Below, piece by piece: positions 49,410-57,079 of a stretch of DNA of 58,660 nt (within the stretch, counting starts at the first letter, position 1; each line of letters starts with the position of its first letter). Source of the stretch: a virus. A program made the translations under genes and the position numbers. The stretch covers positions 1 through 58,660 of the IMG/VR virus record IMGVR_UViG_3300029327_000042; one strand, given 5' to 3'. The notes under the pieces were generated by a model. It was given only the letters and a program-made list of their open reading frames with translations. It did not search any database and was not told where the DNA came from.

Positions 49410-49412
49410 CCC

Positions 49413-49616
49413 TTGGCTGAACAAGTATCCGGCATAGCCGGCAAAATTGCATGCAGGGAATGCCATAACTTCAGGCAGGGGCACGGATCTGTGGCCGCCC
49501 TGGGAATCTGTCAGTCAAGACCGTGGGACGGTCACCGCGGGCAGTGGCCGTTCCGCCGGCATGCATGTCGTAGTTTTCGCTCTGCGGTCTCTACGCCCGC
49601 TGCGGTGAAAAACTGA
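49413..49616 (+). CDS. Small Cys/His-rich phage protein, TTG start
   Basis: The 67-residue protein starts at TTG (49413) and contains ACRECHNFRQ, GICQSRPWDGHRGQWP and HACRSF, a spacing of Cys and His that fits a single zinc site. It ends in TGATG, overlapping the next start. Function unknown; similar small Cys-rich proteins occur in Mu-like phages. Confidence 0.6.
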   Translation: MAEQVSGIAGKIACRECHNFRQGHGSVAALGICQSRPWDGHRGQWPFRRHACRSFRSAVSTPAAVKN

Positions 49617-50125
49617 TGCGCGGCGTTTGTCCGGGCTGCGGCCTGGTAGCCGACCTGGAGGCTTTCCTCACCGACGCCGACTGGCGGGCCGTGGTCGATT
49701 TCTTTCCGAACATCCCGGCGCAGCTTCAGCGCCGCTCGATCTCCTTTCTTGGCCTTTTCCGGGGCAAAAACGCGCTTCGGCCGTCGACGGCCCTCAAGAT
49801 CCTCCGAGGCCTCCAGGAGCTTGCCACCAGTGGATCGGTCAAATGGGAAGGCTGCGAGACCAGGCCCGCGCCCGTCGAGTTATGGATTGAAGCAATCGAC
49901 GCGATGATCGAGTCCGGCAAGCGCGGCTTCACGGACCGGCAGGGCCTCAATTATCTGCGGCATACCGCCTGGGTAAAGGCGGAAGGGCTTGCGCGAAAAA
50001 CCGAATCCAGGCGCGAGATCGAGCGGAGACACCGGGTGGAGGACCCGGTGGATAGTCCTCCGGCAACCGAAGAGGAGCGTAAGGCAGTTAAGGACATGAT
50101 GAAGCAATTTTTGGGGAAATCGTAG
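49616..50125 (+). CDS. Phage protein with N-terminal zinc knuckle
   Basis: The 169-residue protein begins with CPGCGLVADLEAFLTDADW, a Cys pair at residues 5 and 8, then helical regions with LRPSTALKILRGLQEL and a basic, Arg/Glu-rich end (RKTESRREIERRHR). The start overlaps the preceding stop (TGATG). No defined family; common in Mu-like early regions. Confidence 0.6.
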   Translation: MRGVCPGCGLVADLEAFLTDADWRAVVDFFPNIPAQLQRRSISFLGLFRGKNALRPSTALKILRGLQELATSGSVKWEGCETRPAPVELWIEAIDAMIESGKRGFTDRQGLNYLRHTAWVKAEGLARKTESRREIERRHRVEDPVDSPPATEEERKAVKDMMKQFLGKS

Positions 50126-50146
50126 GGTGGGCAGCCTCTGCCCACC
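50126..50146. other. Strong hairpin in the early-late gap
   Basis: GGTGGGCAG-CCT-CTGCCCACC directly after the stop at 50,125, a nine-pair stem with a three-base loop; no T run. Confidence 0.6.
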
Positions 50147-50162
50147 GGGGAGGGAAACAGGC

Positions 50163-50468
50163 ATGGCGGAGGAGGAAGTTCTGAAGGGGCTTGAGGCGTC
50201 CCGGCGAAAAGGGGTCGACCGGATGCGCGACAACGCCTGTTTTATTCTGGCCCAGATCCTCAAGAAGCGGATGGTCTCAATTGAGGAACTGGCCGATGAG
50301 AGCGGGCTTTGCTCGCGCACCATTTACAGGTGGGTCGAGTCATTGAGCTTTCAATTCCCGATCACGATAAACGGCGGGGTCGTCTACGTCGCTGACAATT
50401 TCGACCTGCAGCGGTTGCACCAGGCAAAATTATTTTCAGAACCGGAAAAAAAGTTAAAGGCGTTTTGA
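50163..50468 (+). CDS. Helix-turn-helix phage regulator
   Basis: The 101-residue protein has a classic helix-turn-helix in MVSIEELADESGLCSRTIYRWV and a short beta wing (FPITINGGVVYVAD). The start follows the recurrent GGGAAACAGGC context. Its place at the border of early and lysis/head genes is where Mu-like phages encode the middle or late activators (Mor, C), so an activator role is possible but not shown. Confidence 0.6.
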   Translation: MAEEEVLKGLEASRRKGVDRMRDNACFILAQILKKRMVSIEELADESGLCSRTIYRWVESLSFQFPITINGGVVYVADNFDLQRLHQAKLFSEPEKKLKAF

Positions 50469-50646
50469 CAACCCTGGTCACGAGCGTGTGCTAAGGGTTG
50501 TCTCGCCTGTTTCCCAACCGAGGGATCAAGGGGGCCGGAATTCTGGAGGGGGCTCCGGTTCCCTTGACTCTCGGCGTAGCCCCTCGAACATCACAGGCAG
50601 CGAGCCTCTAGATGATAGGGCGGATGCGGCAAACCACCATCCGCCC
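50467..50646. other. Cluster of three hairpins before the lysis genes
   Basis: Three stems follow one another: GACAACCC / GGGTTGTC (50,467-50,502), TCAAGGG..CCGGA / TCCGG..CCCTTGA (50,526-50,567) and GGGCGGATG / CATCCGCCC (50,618-50,646). None has a T run. The region could carry a terminator, a processed small RNA or the late promoter; no gene is seen. Confidence 0.55.
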
Positions 50647-50682
50647 ACCCATCTTCCCCTCCGCATCGGGAGGGGGAATCCC

Positions 50683-51333
50683 ATGAAGCTTACACCCGAA
50701 GGACTCCAACTACTCCTCGACGGCGAAGTCGGCGGCGGCTGGAAGTACTATGAGAAGTTCTGCCTTCATCCGGTGGTGCCCGGCGGCAAAGATACCAACT
50801 CCGGCATTACCCTCGGGATCGGCTACGACTGCGGGGCCCAATCAACCGGCACATTTCTTACTGAATGGGAAGATTTCCTCTCGCAAGCCGATCTTGCAAG
50901 ACTTCTTACGGTAGTCGGGCTGCGCGGTGCCGAGGCGAAGCGATGGCTGCCCATTTTGAAGGATATCACTATTCCCTGGGATGCCGCTCTCGAACAGTTC
51001 GAACGCTATAGCGTGCCTCGCTACTGGGCGGCAACTCAACAGGCATTCCCCGGCGTAACAGAAGCCCCGCCATGTGTCCAGGAAGCACTTCTCTCCCTCG
51101 TTTTCAACCGAGGCCCCTCGATGGCCGGAGCACGGCGAATCGAAATGCGCTTTATCCGCATCGCGGTTGCCGCCGGGCAATGGTCGCAGATCCCAGTCGA
51201 GTTGCGCGAAATGAAGCGGCTATGGCCGGATACCAAGGGCCTCCAGAATCGCAGGGAAGCAGAAGCACGCCACATAGAAATCGGACTGGCGAAGAGCAAC
51301 TCACCGCAGAGCGCACAGAGTGCGCAGAGCTAA
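50683..51333 (+). CDS. Phage endolysin, lysozyme-like (pesticin/T4 type)
   Basis: The start at 50683 is preceded by GGGAGGGGG. The 216-residue protein has an early Glu (LLLDGEVGGGWKYYEKF) and DTNSGITLGIGYDCG, which resemble the catalytic E...D...T region of pesticin- and T4-type lysozymes. A helical second half with EALLSLVFNRG follows. It should cleave peptidoglycan at lysis. No signal peptide, so a holin is required. Confidence 0.75.
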   Translation: MKLTPEGLQLLLDGEVGGGWKYYEKFCLHPVVPGGKDTNSGITLGIGYDCGAQSTGTFLTEWEDFLSQADLARLLTVVGLRGAEAKRWLPILKDITIPWDAALEQFERYSVPRYWAATQQAFPGVTEAPPCVQEALLSLVFNRGPSMAGARRIEMRFIRIAVAAGQWSQIPVELREMKRLWPDTKGLQNRREAEARHIEIGLAKSNSPQSAQSAQS

Positions 51334-51349
51334 AAACAGGGAGTAGACA

Positions 51350-51769
51350 ATGATGTTGAAACGTTTTGTTTGTAAGTCGAGGAAGGTCCAGGTTCTGGCG
51401 ATTTGTCTCCTTTTGGTTATGGCCGGGTGCGCGGGAAGCCTGCCGTCGGGCGATGGCCAACCTCAGTCCTCGGATGTTGCCAACTTCGCATCGAATTGGC
51501 TGACGGGTCTTACCAGTTCAATCGCGCAGAATGCTCCGGCGGCGATCAGCACTCTTTGCGCATCGGGCGCAATGAGCTCGGAGGAATGCGGCTACGCGGC
51601 CCTTGGCCAGTCTCTTCTTCCGGCCTTTGTTGGAGTGGCCCAGAGCGCGCTCACCAACTTCAAGGCGCAGCCCACTGCCGAAAACCAGAAGGCGCTCGAT
51701 ACCGCTATGGCCCCGGTCTACACGGCTGCAAAGACTTTGGGGGGAGGGGCAACTCCGGCAGCGCCCTGA
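51350..51769 (+). CDS. Phage lipoprotein
   Basis: A 139-residue protein with a signal peptide and lipobox (LLLVMAGC, Cys near 27), then an Ala/Ser-rich mature part. It stands directly after the endolysin gene and could be an outer-membrane spanin component or a superinfection protein. Two further Cys (STLCASG, EECGY) may form a disulphide. Confidence 0.7.
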   Translation: MMLKRFVCKSRKVQVLAICLLLVMAGCAGSLPSGDGQPQSSDVANFASNWLTGLTSSIAQNAPAAISTLCASGAMSSEECGYAALGQSLLPAFVGVAQSALTNFKAQPTAENQKALDTAMAPVYTAAKTLGGGATPAAP

Positions 51770-51778
51770 CCGGATTGC

Positions 51779-51895
51779 ATGACCTTTCCGGGCTGGGAAG
51801 ATCAGAGTCAGACATGGAGCAACCCTCTTTGGACTGGATCTCTGGGCGAGCCTGGCCCGGATTTCTACATCAACATCATTAACCGGAGGTTTTGA
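51779..51895 (+). CDS. Small phage protein, 38 residues
   Basis: A short frame rich in Trp, Pro and Gly (FPGWEDQSQTWSNPLWTG) that ends three bases before the next ATG. Translation is plausible from its position between lipoprotein and holin-like genes, but the ribosome binding site is weak. Confidence 0.4.
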   Translation: MTFPGWEDQSQTWSNPLWTGSLGEPGPDFYINIINRRF

Positions 51896-51897
51896 AC

Positions 51898-52089
51898 ATG
51901 CCCCGAGGATGGATGACAAAAACAGGAGCCGTTTTATCGGCTTTATCGGGTGCGATTCTCGGCGCGGTGCAGGTTTGTCCGGTCGCCGAATGGCAGCCCT
52001 GGATGACCTTCGCGGCCACGATCCTGGGCGGCCTCGGAGTAGCGCTCATCGGCCAGGGAATCAGACGCAATCTTCCTACAAGCAAATAG
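51898..52089 (+). CDS. Holin-like small membrane protein
   Basis: GGAGG stands nine bases before the ATG. The 63-residue protein has two hydrophobic helices (VLSALSGAILGAVQV, and MTFAATILGGLGVALIGQGI) and a basic C-terminus, the usual build of a class II holin. It follows the endolysin and lipoprotein genes. Confidence 0.65.
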   Translation: MPRGWMTKTGAVLSALSGAILGAVQVCPVAEWQPWMTFAATILGGLGVALIGQGIRRNLPTSK

Positions 52090-52097
52090 GGGTAGTC

Positions 52098-52454
52098 ATG
52101 GATGGCGCTGTTTTAGATCTGGCCGTTAAGATCGTTTCCGGCTTCGGCATTCCGGGCATCATTTTCGTGGTCTGGTACTACAGCGAGAAAAGCCACGAGA
52201 AGACCTTGGCGATCTATCGCGATGACACGTTGAGGCAGCAAAAGATCTTCGAGGAGGGTTTGGGCGAGGTCCGGCGCATGTATGAAAACAATGCCGAGCT
52301 GGTCAGGCGGTTTGCAGCACTGGCTGGTGACCAGAAAGACATCCTCCTCATGAACGCTCAGGGCTACGCGAAGCTGTGCGACCAGGTCGCCACCAACCAA
52401 TTCTGTCCAATGGTCAGGCTCAAAAAACAGGCAAGCGGGAGGGAAGAAGGATGA
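52098..52454 (+). CDS. Membrane-anchored phage protein, possible spanin/holin partner
   Basis: The 118-residue protein has one N-terminal membrane segment (GFGIPGIIFVVWYY) and a long charged helix behind it (about 28-90), then a short Cys-containing tail. The layout matches inner-membrane spanin subunits. It overlaps the next gene by ATGA. Confidence 0.6.
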   Translation: MDGAVLDLAVKIVSGFGIPGIIFVVWYYSEKSHEKTLAIYRDDTLRQQKIFEEGLGEVRRMYENNAELVRRFAALAGDQKDILLMNAQGYAKLCDQVATNQFCPMVRLKKQASGREEG

Positions 52455-52714
52455 GCGAACGACTGATGGCCCAGGGGAAGCTCCAGGAGCTAAAGCTCCA
52501 GGTCGAGCAGCGAAAACTTGCAGTGGAAGAGGCCAGGCGAGCCATACGCGAGGCGACCAGTCCCATAGTTGATACGCAGCACCTAGAGTCCGACAGAGTG
52601 CTGTTCCTTGCGGGCGAACTGGCCCTAGCACTGGAATCGACCGAGGATGGCCGCCTCGGACTCAGGCCCCTGCTCGCTGAAATAGCGAAGCTTTGCAAGG
52701 AATACGGCCTATGA
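52451..52714 (+). CDS. Coiled-coil phage protein
   Basis: The 87-residue protein is mainly helical (KLQELKLQVEQRKLAVEEARR) and lies between the lysis genes and the packaging genes, in the place where Mu-like phages have gp26-type proteins. Coupled to both neighbours by ATGA overlaps. Confidence 0.6.
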   Translation: MSERLMAQGKLQELKLQVEQRKLAVEEARRAIREATSPIVDTQHLESDRVLFLAGELALALESTEDGRLGLRPLLAEIAKLCKEYGL

Positions 52715-53226
52715 ACCACCGCGAGTTGCTGCTCAGTGCCTCAAAAAAGGCGAGGTTCGCATTCCTGTCCCTGCCCGAGGGTCTCCAGGATGAAATAATC
52801 GCAGGTCTGGACGGGCAGACCCTTACCCTGCAATCAGCATCCGCGCTGGTCAAAGAGCGCGGTCATAGCCTGAGCCATGAAGGCATCGCGGGCTATTACC
52901 GGGCGCTTCGAACGGAGAGGCGGCTCCTGGGAGTGCGCGAGGAGATGTCGCGCATTATCGCCGAATACGCCAAGAAGCCACACAAAGAGGCACTGGAAAG
53001 TCTGGTCAACCTGGCCATCGCAACAGCGGCGACCGGTTTGGTTGATGGTTCGACGAAAATGAAAATCGACCTGGCGGCCCTGGTCAAGGCGCTGCCGCAG
53101 GATCAGCCTGCTCCCGTACAGCCGGAGCCACAGGCCGGTGAACAGAAGCAATCGCCCGAGTCTGGACCCGGACTCAGCGAACAGGCGGCCGAAGAGATCC
53201 GCAAAAAGGTGCTTGGAATAAGATGA
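52711..53226 (+). CDS. DUF3486 family protein (Mu gp27-like, small terminase candidate)
   Basis: A 171-residue protein with helix-turn-helix at about 10-60 (LPEGLQDEIIAGLDGQTLTL is part of it), GIAGYYRAL, and a Pro/Gln-rich linker before a helical end. DUF3486 proteins stand directly before the large terminase gene of Mu-like phages and probably act in DNA packaging. Confidence 0.75.
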   Translation: MNHRELLLSASKKARFAFLSLPEGLQDEIIAGLDGQTLTLQSASALVKERGHSLSHEGIAGYYRALRTERRLLGVREEMSRIIAEYAKKPHKEALESLVNLAIATAATGLVDGSTKMKIDLAALVKALPQDQPAPVQPEPQAGEQKQSPESGPGLSEQAAEEIRKKVLGIR

Positions 53227-54686
53227 GCGAAATTCCCGACCTCCTCATGCCCTACCAGAAGGCCTGGATCGCCGATAAGGCCCCGGTCAAACTGTGCGAG
53301 AAATCGCGCCGCGTCGGGCTTTCCTGGTGCGAAGCGGCGGACGATGTGCTCGAAGCGGCAAGCACCGGCGGCATGGATGTCTGGTATATCGGCTACAACA
53401 AGGAGATGGCCCTCGAATTCATTAATGATTGCGCCTTCTGGGTCGGCGTCTACGGCGAAGCGGCATCGGCGATGGAAGAAGTCCTGGTCGAGGACGAGGA
53501 CCATGACATCATCGCCTTCAGGATAACTTTTTCAAGCGGCAAGCGTGTGACCGCGCTTTCCTCCAGGCCCTCGAACCTTCGAGGCAAGCAGGGCAAGGTA
53601 GTGATCGATGAGGCCGCTTTCCACAACGACCTTCCAGGGCTGCTCAAGGCCGCAATCGCCCTTCTTATGTGGGGCGGGCGTGTCGTGGTTATCTCCACCC
53701 ACTTCGGCGAGGACAATCCATTCAACGATCTGATCGGAGAGATCCGCGCCGGCAAGAAGCCCTACTCCTTACACAGGATTACGCTCGATGACGCCCTGGC
53801 GCAGGGCCTCTATCGCCGAATCTGCCTCAAAACAAACCAGGAATGGACAGCAGAGGGCGAAGCGGCCTGGCGCCAGGATCTCATAAATTCCTACGGCGAT
53901 GATTCCGATGAGGAACTTTTCTGCATCCCGAGCAAGGGGTCCGGCATCTACCTGCCTCGAAATATTATCGAAGCCTGCATGGATGCCCAAATACCGGTGG
54001 TCCGCTGGAAATGCACGCCGGAATTCGCGGAGCAGCCCGAGGATGCGCGCACCGCCGCCGCCCTTGCCTGGTGCGTCCTATACCTCGATCCGGTCCTGGA
54101 CGTCCTGCCCGAGAACTGGCCAACCTACTTCGGCGAGGATTTCGGCCGCACCGGTGACCTGACGGTGATTGTCCCCCTCCAGGAGCAGCCGTTTCTCACC
54201 TACCGCGATATCTGCCAGATCGAACTTCGAAACGTTCCCTTCAGGCAGCAAGAACAGGTCCTCTTCTATCTTCTCGACCGTCTGCCCAGATTTCGCGGAG
54301 GCGCAATGGACGCGCGCGGAAACGGCCAGTATCTAGCCGAAGTCGCCATGCAGCGCTACGGCTCCTCGCGGATCGCCCAGGTAATGCTCTCCGAGACCTG
54401 GTACCGCGAGAATATGCCCCCGCTCAAAAGCGCCCTTGAAGACCGAAAGATGGCCATTCCGAAAGATGCGGACACCCTGGACGACCTTCGAGCGGTCAAG
54501 ATGGAAAAGGGCGTGGCAAAGGTCCCGGATACCTACAAGGGAAAAGGTCGCGACGGCGGGCAACGCCACGGAGATTCCGCAATAGCTCACGCCCTGGCTT
54601 GGTCGGCAACAAAGATGGCCGGCGGGCCTCCTGAATATGAATCAGTCGGCGAGCGCCGCTTTGCGAATCACAGAGGAGCTTACTAA
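53223..54686 (+). CDS. Mu-like large terminase subunit (gp28 type)
   Basis: A protein of 487 residues. The ATPase half has KSRRVGLSWCEA near 29 (Walker A variant), LSSRPSNLRGKQGKVVIDEAAFH shown here in two blocks as ALSSRPSNLRG and VVIDEAAFH (Walker B near 127) and a VVISTHFG coupling motif. The nuclease half begins at FGEDFGRTGD (near 305) with an RNase H-like pattern. It packages DNA into proheads by the headful mode of Mu. Confidence 0.9.
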   Translation: MSEIPDLLMPYQKAWIADKAPVKLCEKSRRVGLSWCEAADDVLEAASTGGMDVWYIGYNKEMALEFINDCAFWVGVYGEAASAMEEVLVEDEDHDIIAFRITFSSGKRVTALSSRPSNLRGKQGKVVIDEAAFHNDLPGLLKAAIALLMWGGRVVVISTHFGEDNPFNDLIGEIRAGKKPYSLHRITLDDALAQGLYRRICLKTNQEWTAEGEAAWRQDLINSYGDDSDEELFCIPSKGSGIYLPRNIIEACMDAQIPVVRWKCTPEFAEQPEDARTAAALAWCVLYLDPVLDVLPENWPTYFGEDFGRTGDLTVIVPLQEQPFLTYRDICQIELRNVPFRQQEQVLFYLLDRLPRFRGGAMDARGNGQYLAEVAMQRYGSSRIAQVMLSETWYRENMPPLKSALEDRKMAIPKDADTLDDLRAVKMEKGVAKVPDTYKGKGRDGGQRHGDSAIAHALAWSATKMAGGPPEYESVGERRFANHRGAY

Positions 54687-54689
54687 AAA

Positions 54690-56342
54690 ATGCTGCTCGA
54701 TCAGTTCGGCCGAGAGATCCAGATGGGGGATATCAGGACCCCGGAAACCCGCGAAATATCGGTCCAGCTCCTGCGCGACCGCTACAGCACTTATCCCAGC
54801 TCCGGCCTCACGCCCGACCGGCTGGCAACGATCCTCAAGGCCGCCGACCAGGGAGACGTACTCCGCCAGGCGGAACTGTTCGAAGAAATGGAAGAAAAGG
54901 ACGCCCACCTGGCGTCGCAGTTCCAGACCCGCAAATTGGCCGTGCAAGGTCTTTCGTGGGAGATATCGCCGACATCCGAAGATTCCGCCGACAAGAAAAT
55001 TGCGGAATTTTGCAATATGGTTCTCGAAGGCCTGGCCGACCTCGACGATCACATCCTCGATATGCTCGACGCCCTTGGCAAAGGCTACTCGATGATGGAA
55101 ATCATGTGGGATACCTCTTCAGGCCAGGCGAACGTCACCGGGCTCAACTGGATACACGCCAAGAAGCTCACCTTCTGGAACTCCATACACCCCAGGGTGC
55201 TAACCGAAGAAGACCAGGTACAGGGCATCGATCCGCCCCCATTCAAGTTCGTCTACCACCGCTACAAGGCCCGGTCAGGCTATGACACAAGGGCCGGGAT
55301 CATGCGCGTTTGCGCCTTCATGTACCTTTTCAAAAATTATGCAATTAAAGACTGGGTATCGTTTGCTGAAGTATATGGCATGCCGATCCGGGTTGGAAAG
55401 TTCGAGCCGGGTGCATCGAAAGCGGACAAAGACGCCCTGATAAATGCAATCCGCTCGCTCGGAGCCGATGCCGCCGGCATCATATCCAAATCCACCGAAA
55501 TCGAATTTATCGAATCGACCAAGACCAGCTCGCTAAACGTCTACGAAAGCCTGGTAACTTTTTGCGATGCGCAAATGTCAAAGGCCATCCTCGGCCAGAC
55601 GCTCACATCGGAAGCCGGCGGCAGCAAGGGCCAGGGCAGCTTCGCTCTCGGCCAGGTGCATAACGACGTCAGGCAGGACCTGATAGAGGCAGACTGCCGC
55701 GCACTCGGTAAAACCATCACCCAGCAGATCCTCCGTCCCCTGGTCGGCTTTAATTTCGGCTGGGACGCGCCGATACCGCAGTTCCGGTTTCTCTACGAGC
55801 CTCCGGAAGACCTCAAGGCCGCCGCCGATGTGTACAAGATCGTGAGCGACATGGGGCAGCCGATCAGCCAGGAACATATCAGCGAGCGATTTAAGATACC
55901 TCTTCCGAAAGATGGCGAGACGCCCTTAAAGAAGCCGACCCCGCCTCCGCAACCGTTCGGAGGCATGCCGCCCGGATCGCTGCCGGGAATGCAGCCCGAA
56001 AAAAAGCCTCCTGAAGGACCGCCCGAAAACAATCCGCCCGAGGATGAGCCGCCCCCGGCAAAGGCGAAGCGTATCGCAAAAAGTGTTAAGGGGGGCGGCG
56101 AACCGTCCGGTCAGAAGGCAATCGACGCCATGCGCCGAAAGGCATTGCCGAAGGCAACCGATGAGATCCAGGCAATGCTCAAGCCGGTCTTGGACATGAT
56201 TAAAAACGCTGAATCTCTCGAAGAGATCGGCGCGAAAATCTACGCCCTCTATCCGCGCCTGGACGGCGAGCGCTTCCAGCAGCTCCTCGCCCGCGCGATC
56301 CTCGCCTCGGCCCTAACCGGCGGCGCAAGCGAGGGTGAATGA
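54690..56342 (+). CDS. DUF935 portal protein (Mu gp29-like)
   Basis: The 550-residue protein matches DUF935: an N-terminal REIQMGDIRTP segment, DAHLASQFQTRKLAV, then GKGYSMMEIMWD and FVYHRYKA, and FGWDAPIPQFRF. A Pro-rich linker (about 415-455) precedes a C-terminal helical part. It forms the dodecameric portal ring. Overlaps the next gene by four bases. Confidence 0.9.
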   Translation: MLLDQFGREIQMGDIRTPETREISVQLLRDRYSTYPSSGLTPDRLATILKAADQGDVLRQAELFEEMEEKDAHLASQFQTRKLAVQGLSWEISPTSEDSADKKIAEFCNMVLEGLADLDDHILDMLDALGKGYSMMEIMWDTSSGQANVTGLNWIHAKKLTFWNSIHPRVLTEEDQVQGIDPPPFKFVYHRYKARSGYDTRAGIMRVCAFMYLFKNYAIKDWVSFAEVYGMPIRVGKFEPGASKADKDALINAIRSLGADAAGIISKSTEIEFIESTKTSSLNVYESLVTFCDAQMSKAILGQTLTSEAGGSKGQGSFALGQVHNDVRQDLIEADCRALGKTITQQILRPLVGFNFGWDAPIPQFRFLYEPPEDLKAAADVYKIVSDMGQPISQEHISERFKIPLPKDGETPLKKPTPPPQPFGGMPPGSLPGMQPEKKPPEGPPENNPPEDEPPPAKAKRIAKSVKGGGEPSGQKAIDAMRRKALPKATDEIQAMLKPVLDMIKNAESLEEIGAKIYALYPRLDGERFQQLLARAILASALTGGASEGE

Positions 56343-57079
56343 AAATCGACGCCGTTCCCTTCGATCTCGACTTCGAGGAGGCCATAGCCTGGTTTCGGAG
56401 CAAAGGCTATGCGATTACGGCAACCTCCTGGAGGGAACTCTGGAAGCAGGCGAACGCTCGCGCTTTTACGGTGGCTCGCGTTACCGAAATGGACGTGCTG
56501 GTCGACATCAAAAACGAAGTCGACAAAGCAATCCGCAACGGCACAACGCTCAAGGAATTTAAAGACAACCTCATCCCGAAGCTCGAAGAAAAGGGATGGT
56601 GGGCCCCGACCGGTGAAAAGGCAATCGTGCAGCTCCCGGACGGGACCGAAATGAAGCGTCTCGCGCCCTGGCGGCTTGAGACCATTTTTAACACCAACAT
56701 TCAGACCGCCTACTCGGTCGGCCGGTTTCAGCAACAGATGGAAGTCGCGCAGGATCGCCCCTACTGGCAATACAAGGCGATCATCGATTCGGTCACCCGG
56801 CCCGATCACGCCGAGATGGACGACAGGGTTTATCACTACCTGCACCCGATCTGGAACGAATGGTATCCGCCCAACGGCTTTGGCTGAAGGTGCTACATCG
56901 TGACGCTCTCGGTCGAGGACGTAGGAGAACGCGGACTGGAAGAGGAAACAACCGGGGTATCGGCAAAACCCGATGAAGGCTGGGACTATAACGTCGGAAG
57001 AGAAGGCCTCAATTCCTACAAGCCGGACCTCTCTAAATACCCCGAGGACTTGGCCAGGCAGTACAAGGAGCCGGAATGA
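56339..57079 (+). CDS. Mu F-like head protein (gp30) with in-frame TGA at a conserved Cys
   Basis: Read without interruption, the frame gives 246 codons from ATG at 56339 to the stop at 57077, which overlaps the next ATG by four bases like its neighbours. Codon 183 (56,885-56,887) is TGA. In front stands DDRVYHYLHPIWNEWYPPNG (last residues of a typical Mu F-like module), behind it RCYIVTLSVEDV, so TGA occupies the first Cys of the family's CRC motif. Conventional annotation ends at 56,887 with 182 residues. A hairpin with GGTC loop lies 24 bases downstream. Nonsense mutation or selenocysteine are the two readings. Confidence 0.7.
56893..56924 (+). promoter_or_regulatory. Candidate bacterial SECIS-like hairpin
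   Basis: CTAC (56,893-56,896) can pair with GTAG (56,921-56,924), and CTC-GGTC-GAG (56,908-56,917) forms the top. Loop GGTC and distance from the TGA (23 bases between) fall within the known range of bacterial selenocysteine elements, but the middle is poorly paired. Confidence 0.25.

Noticed and set aside
56888-57079. A separate gene after the TGA, or a frameshift
   Set aside because: The sequence continues the same frame and the family's C-terminal region directly after TGA, with no start codon or ribosome binding site of its own. A frameshift is not needed.
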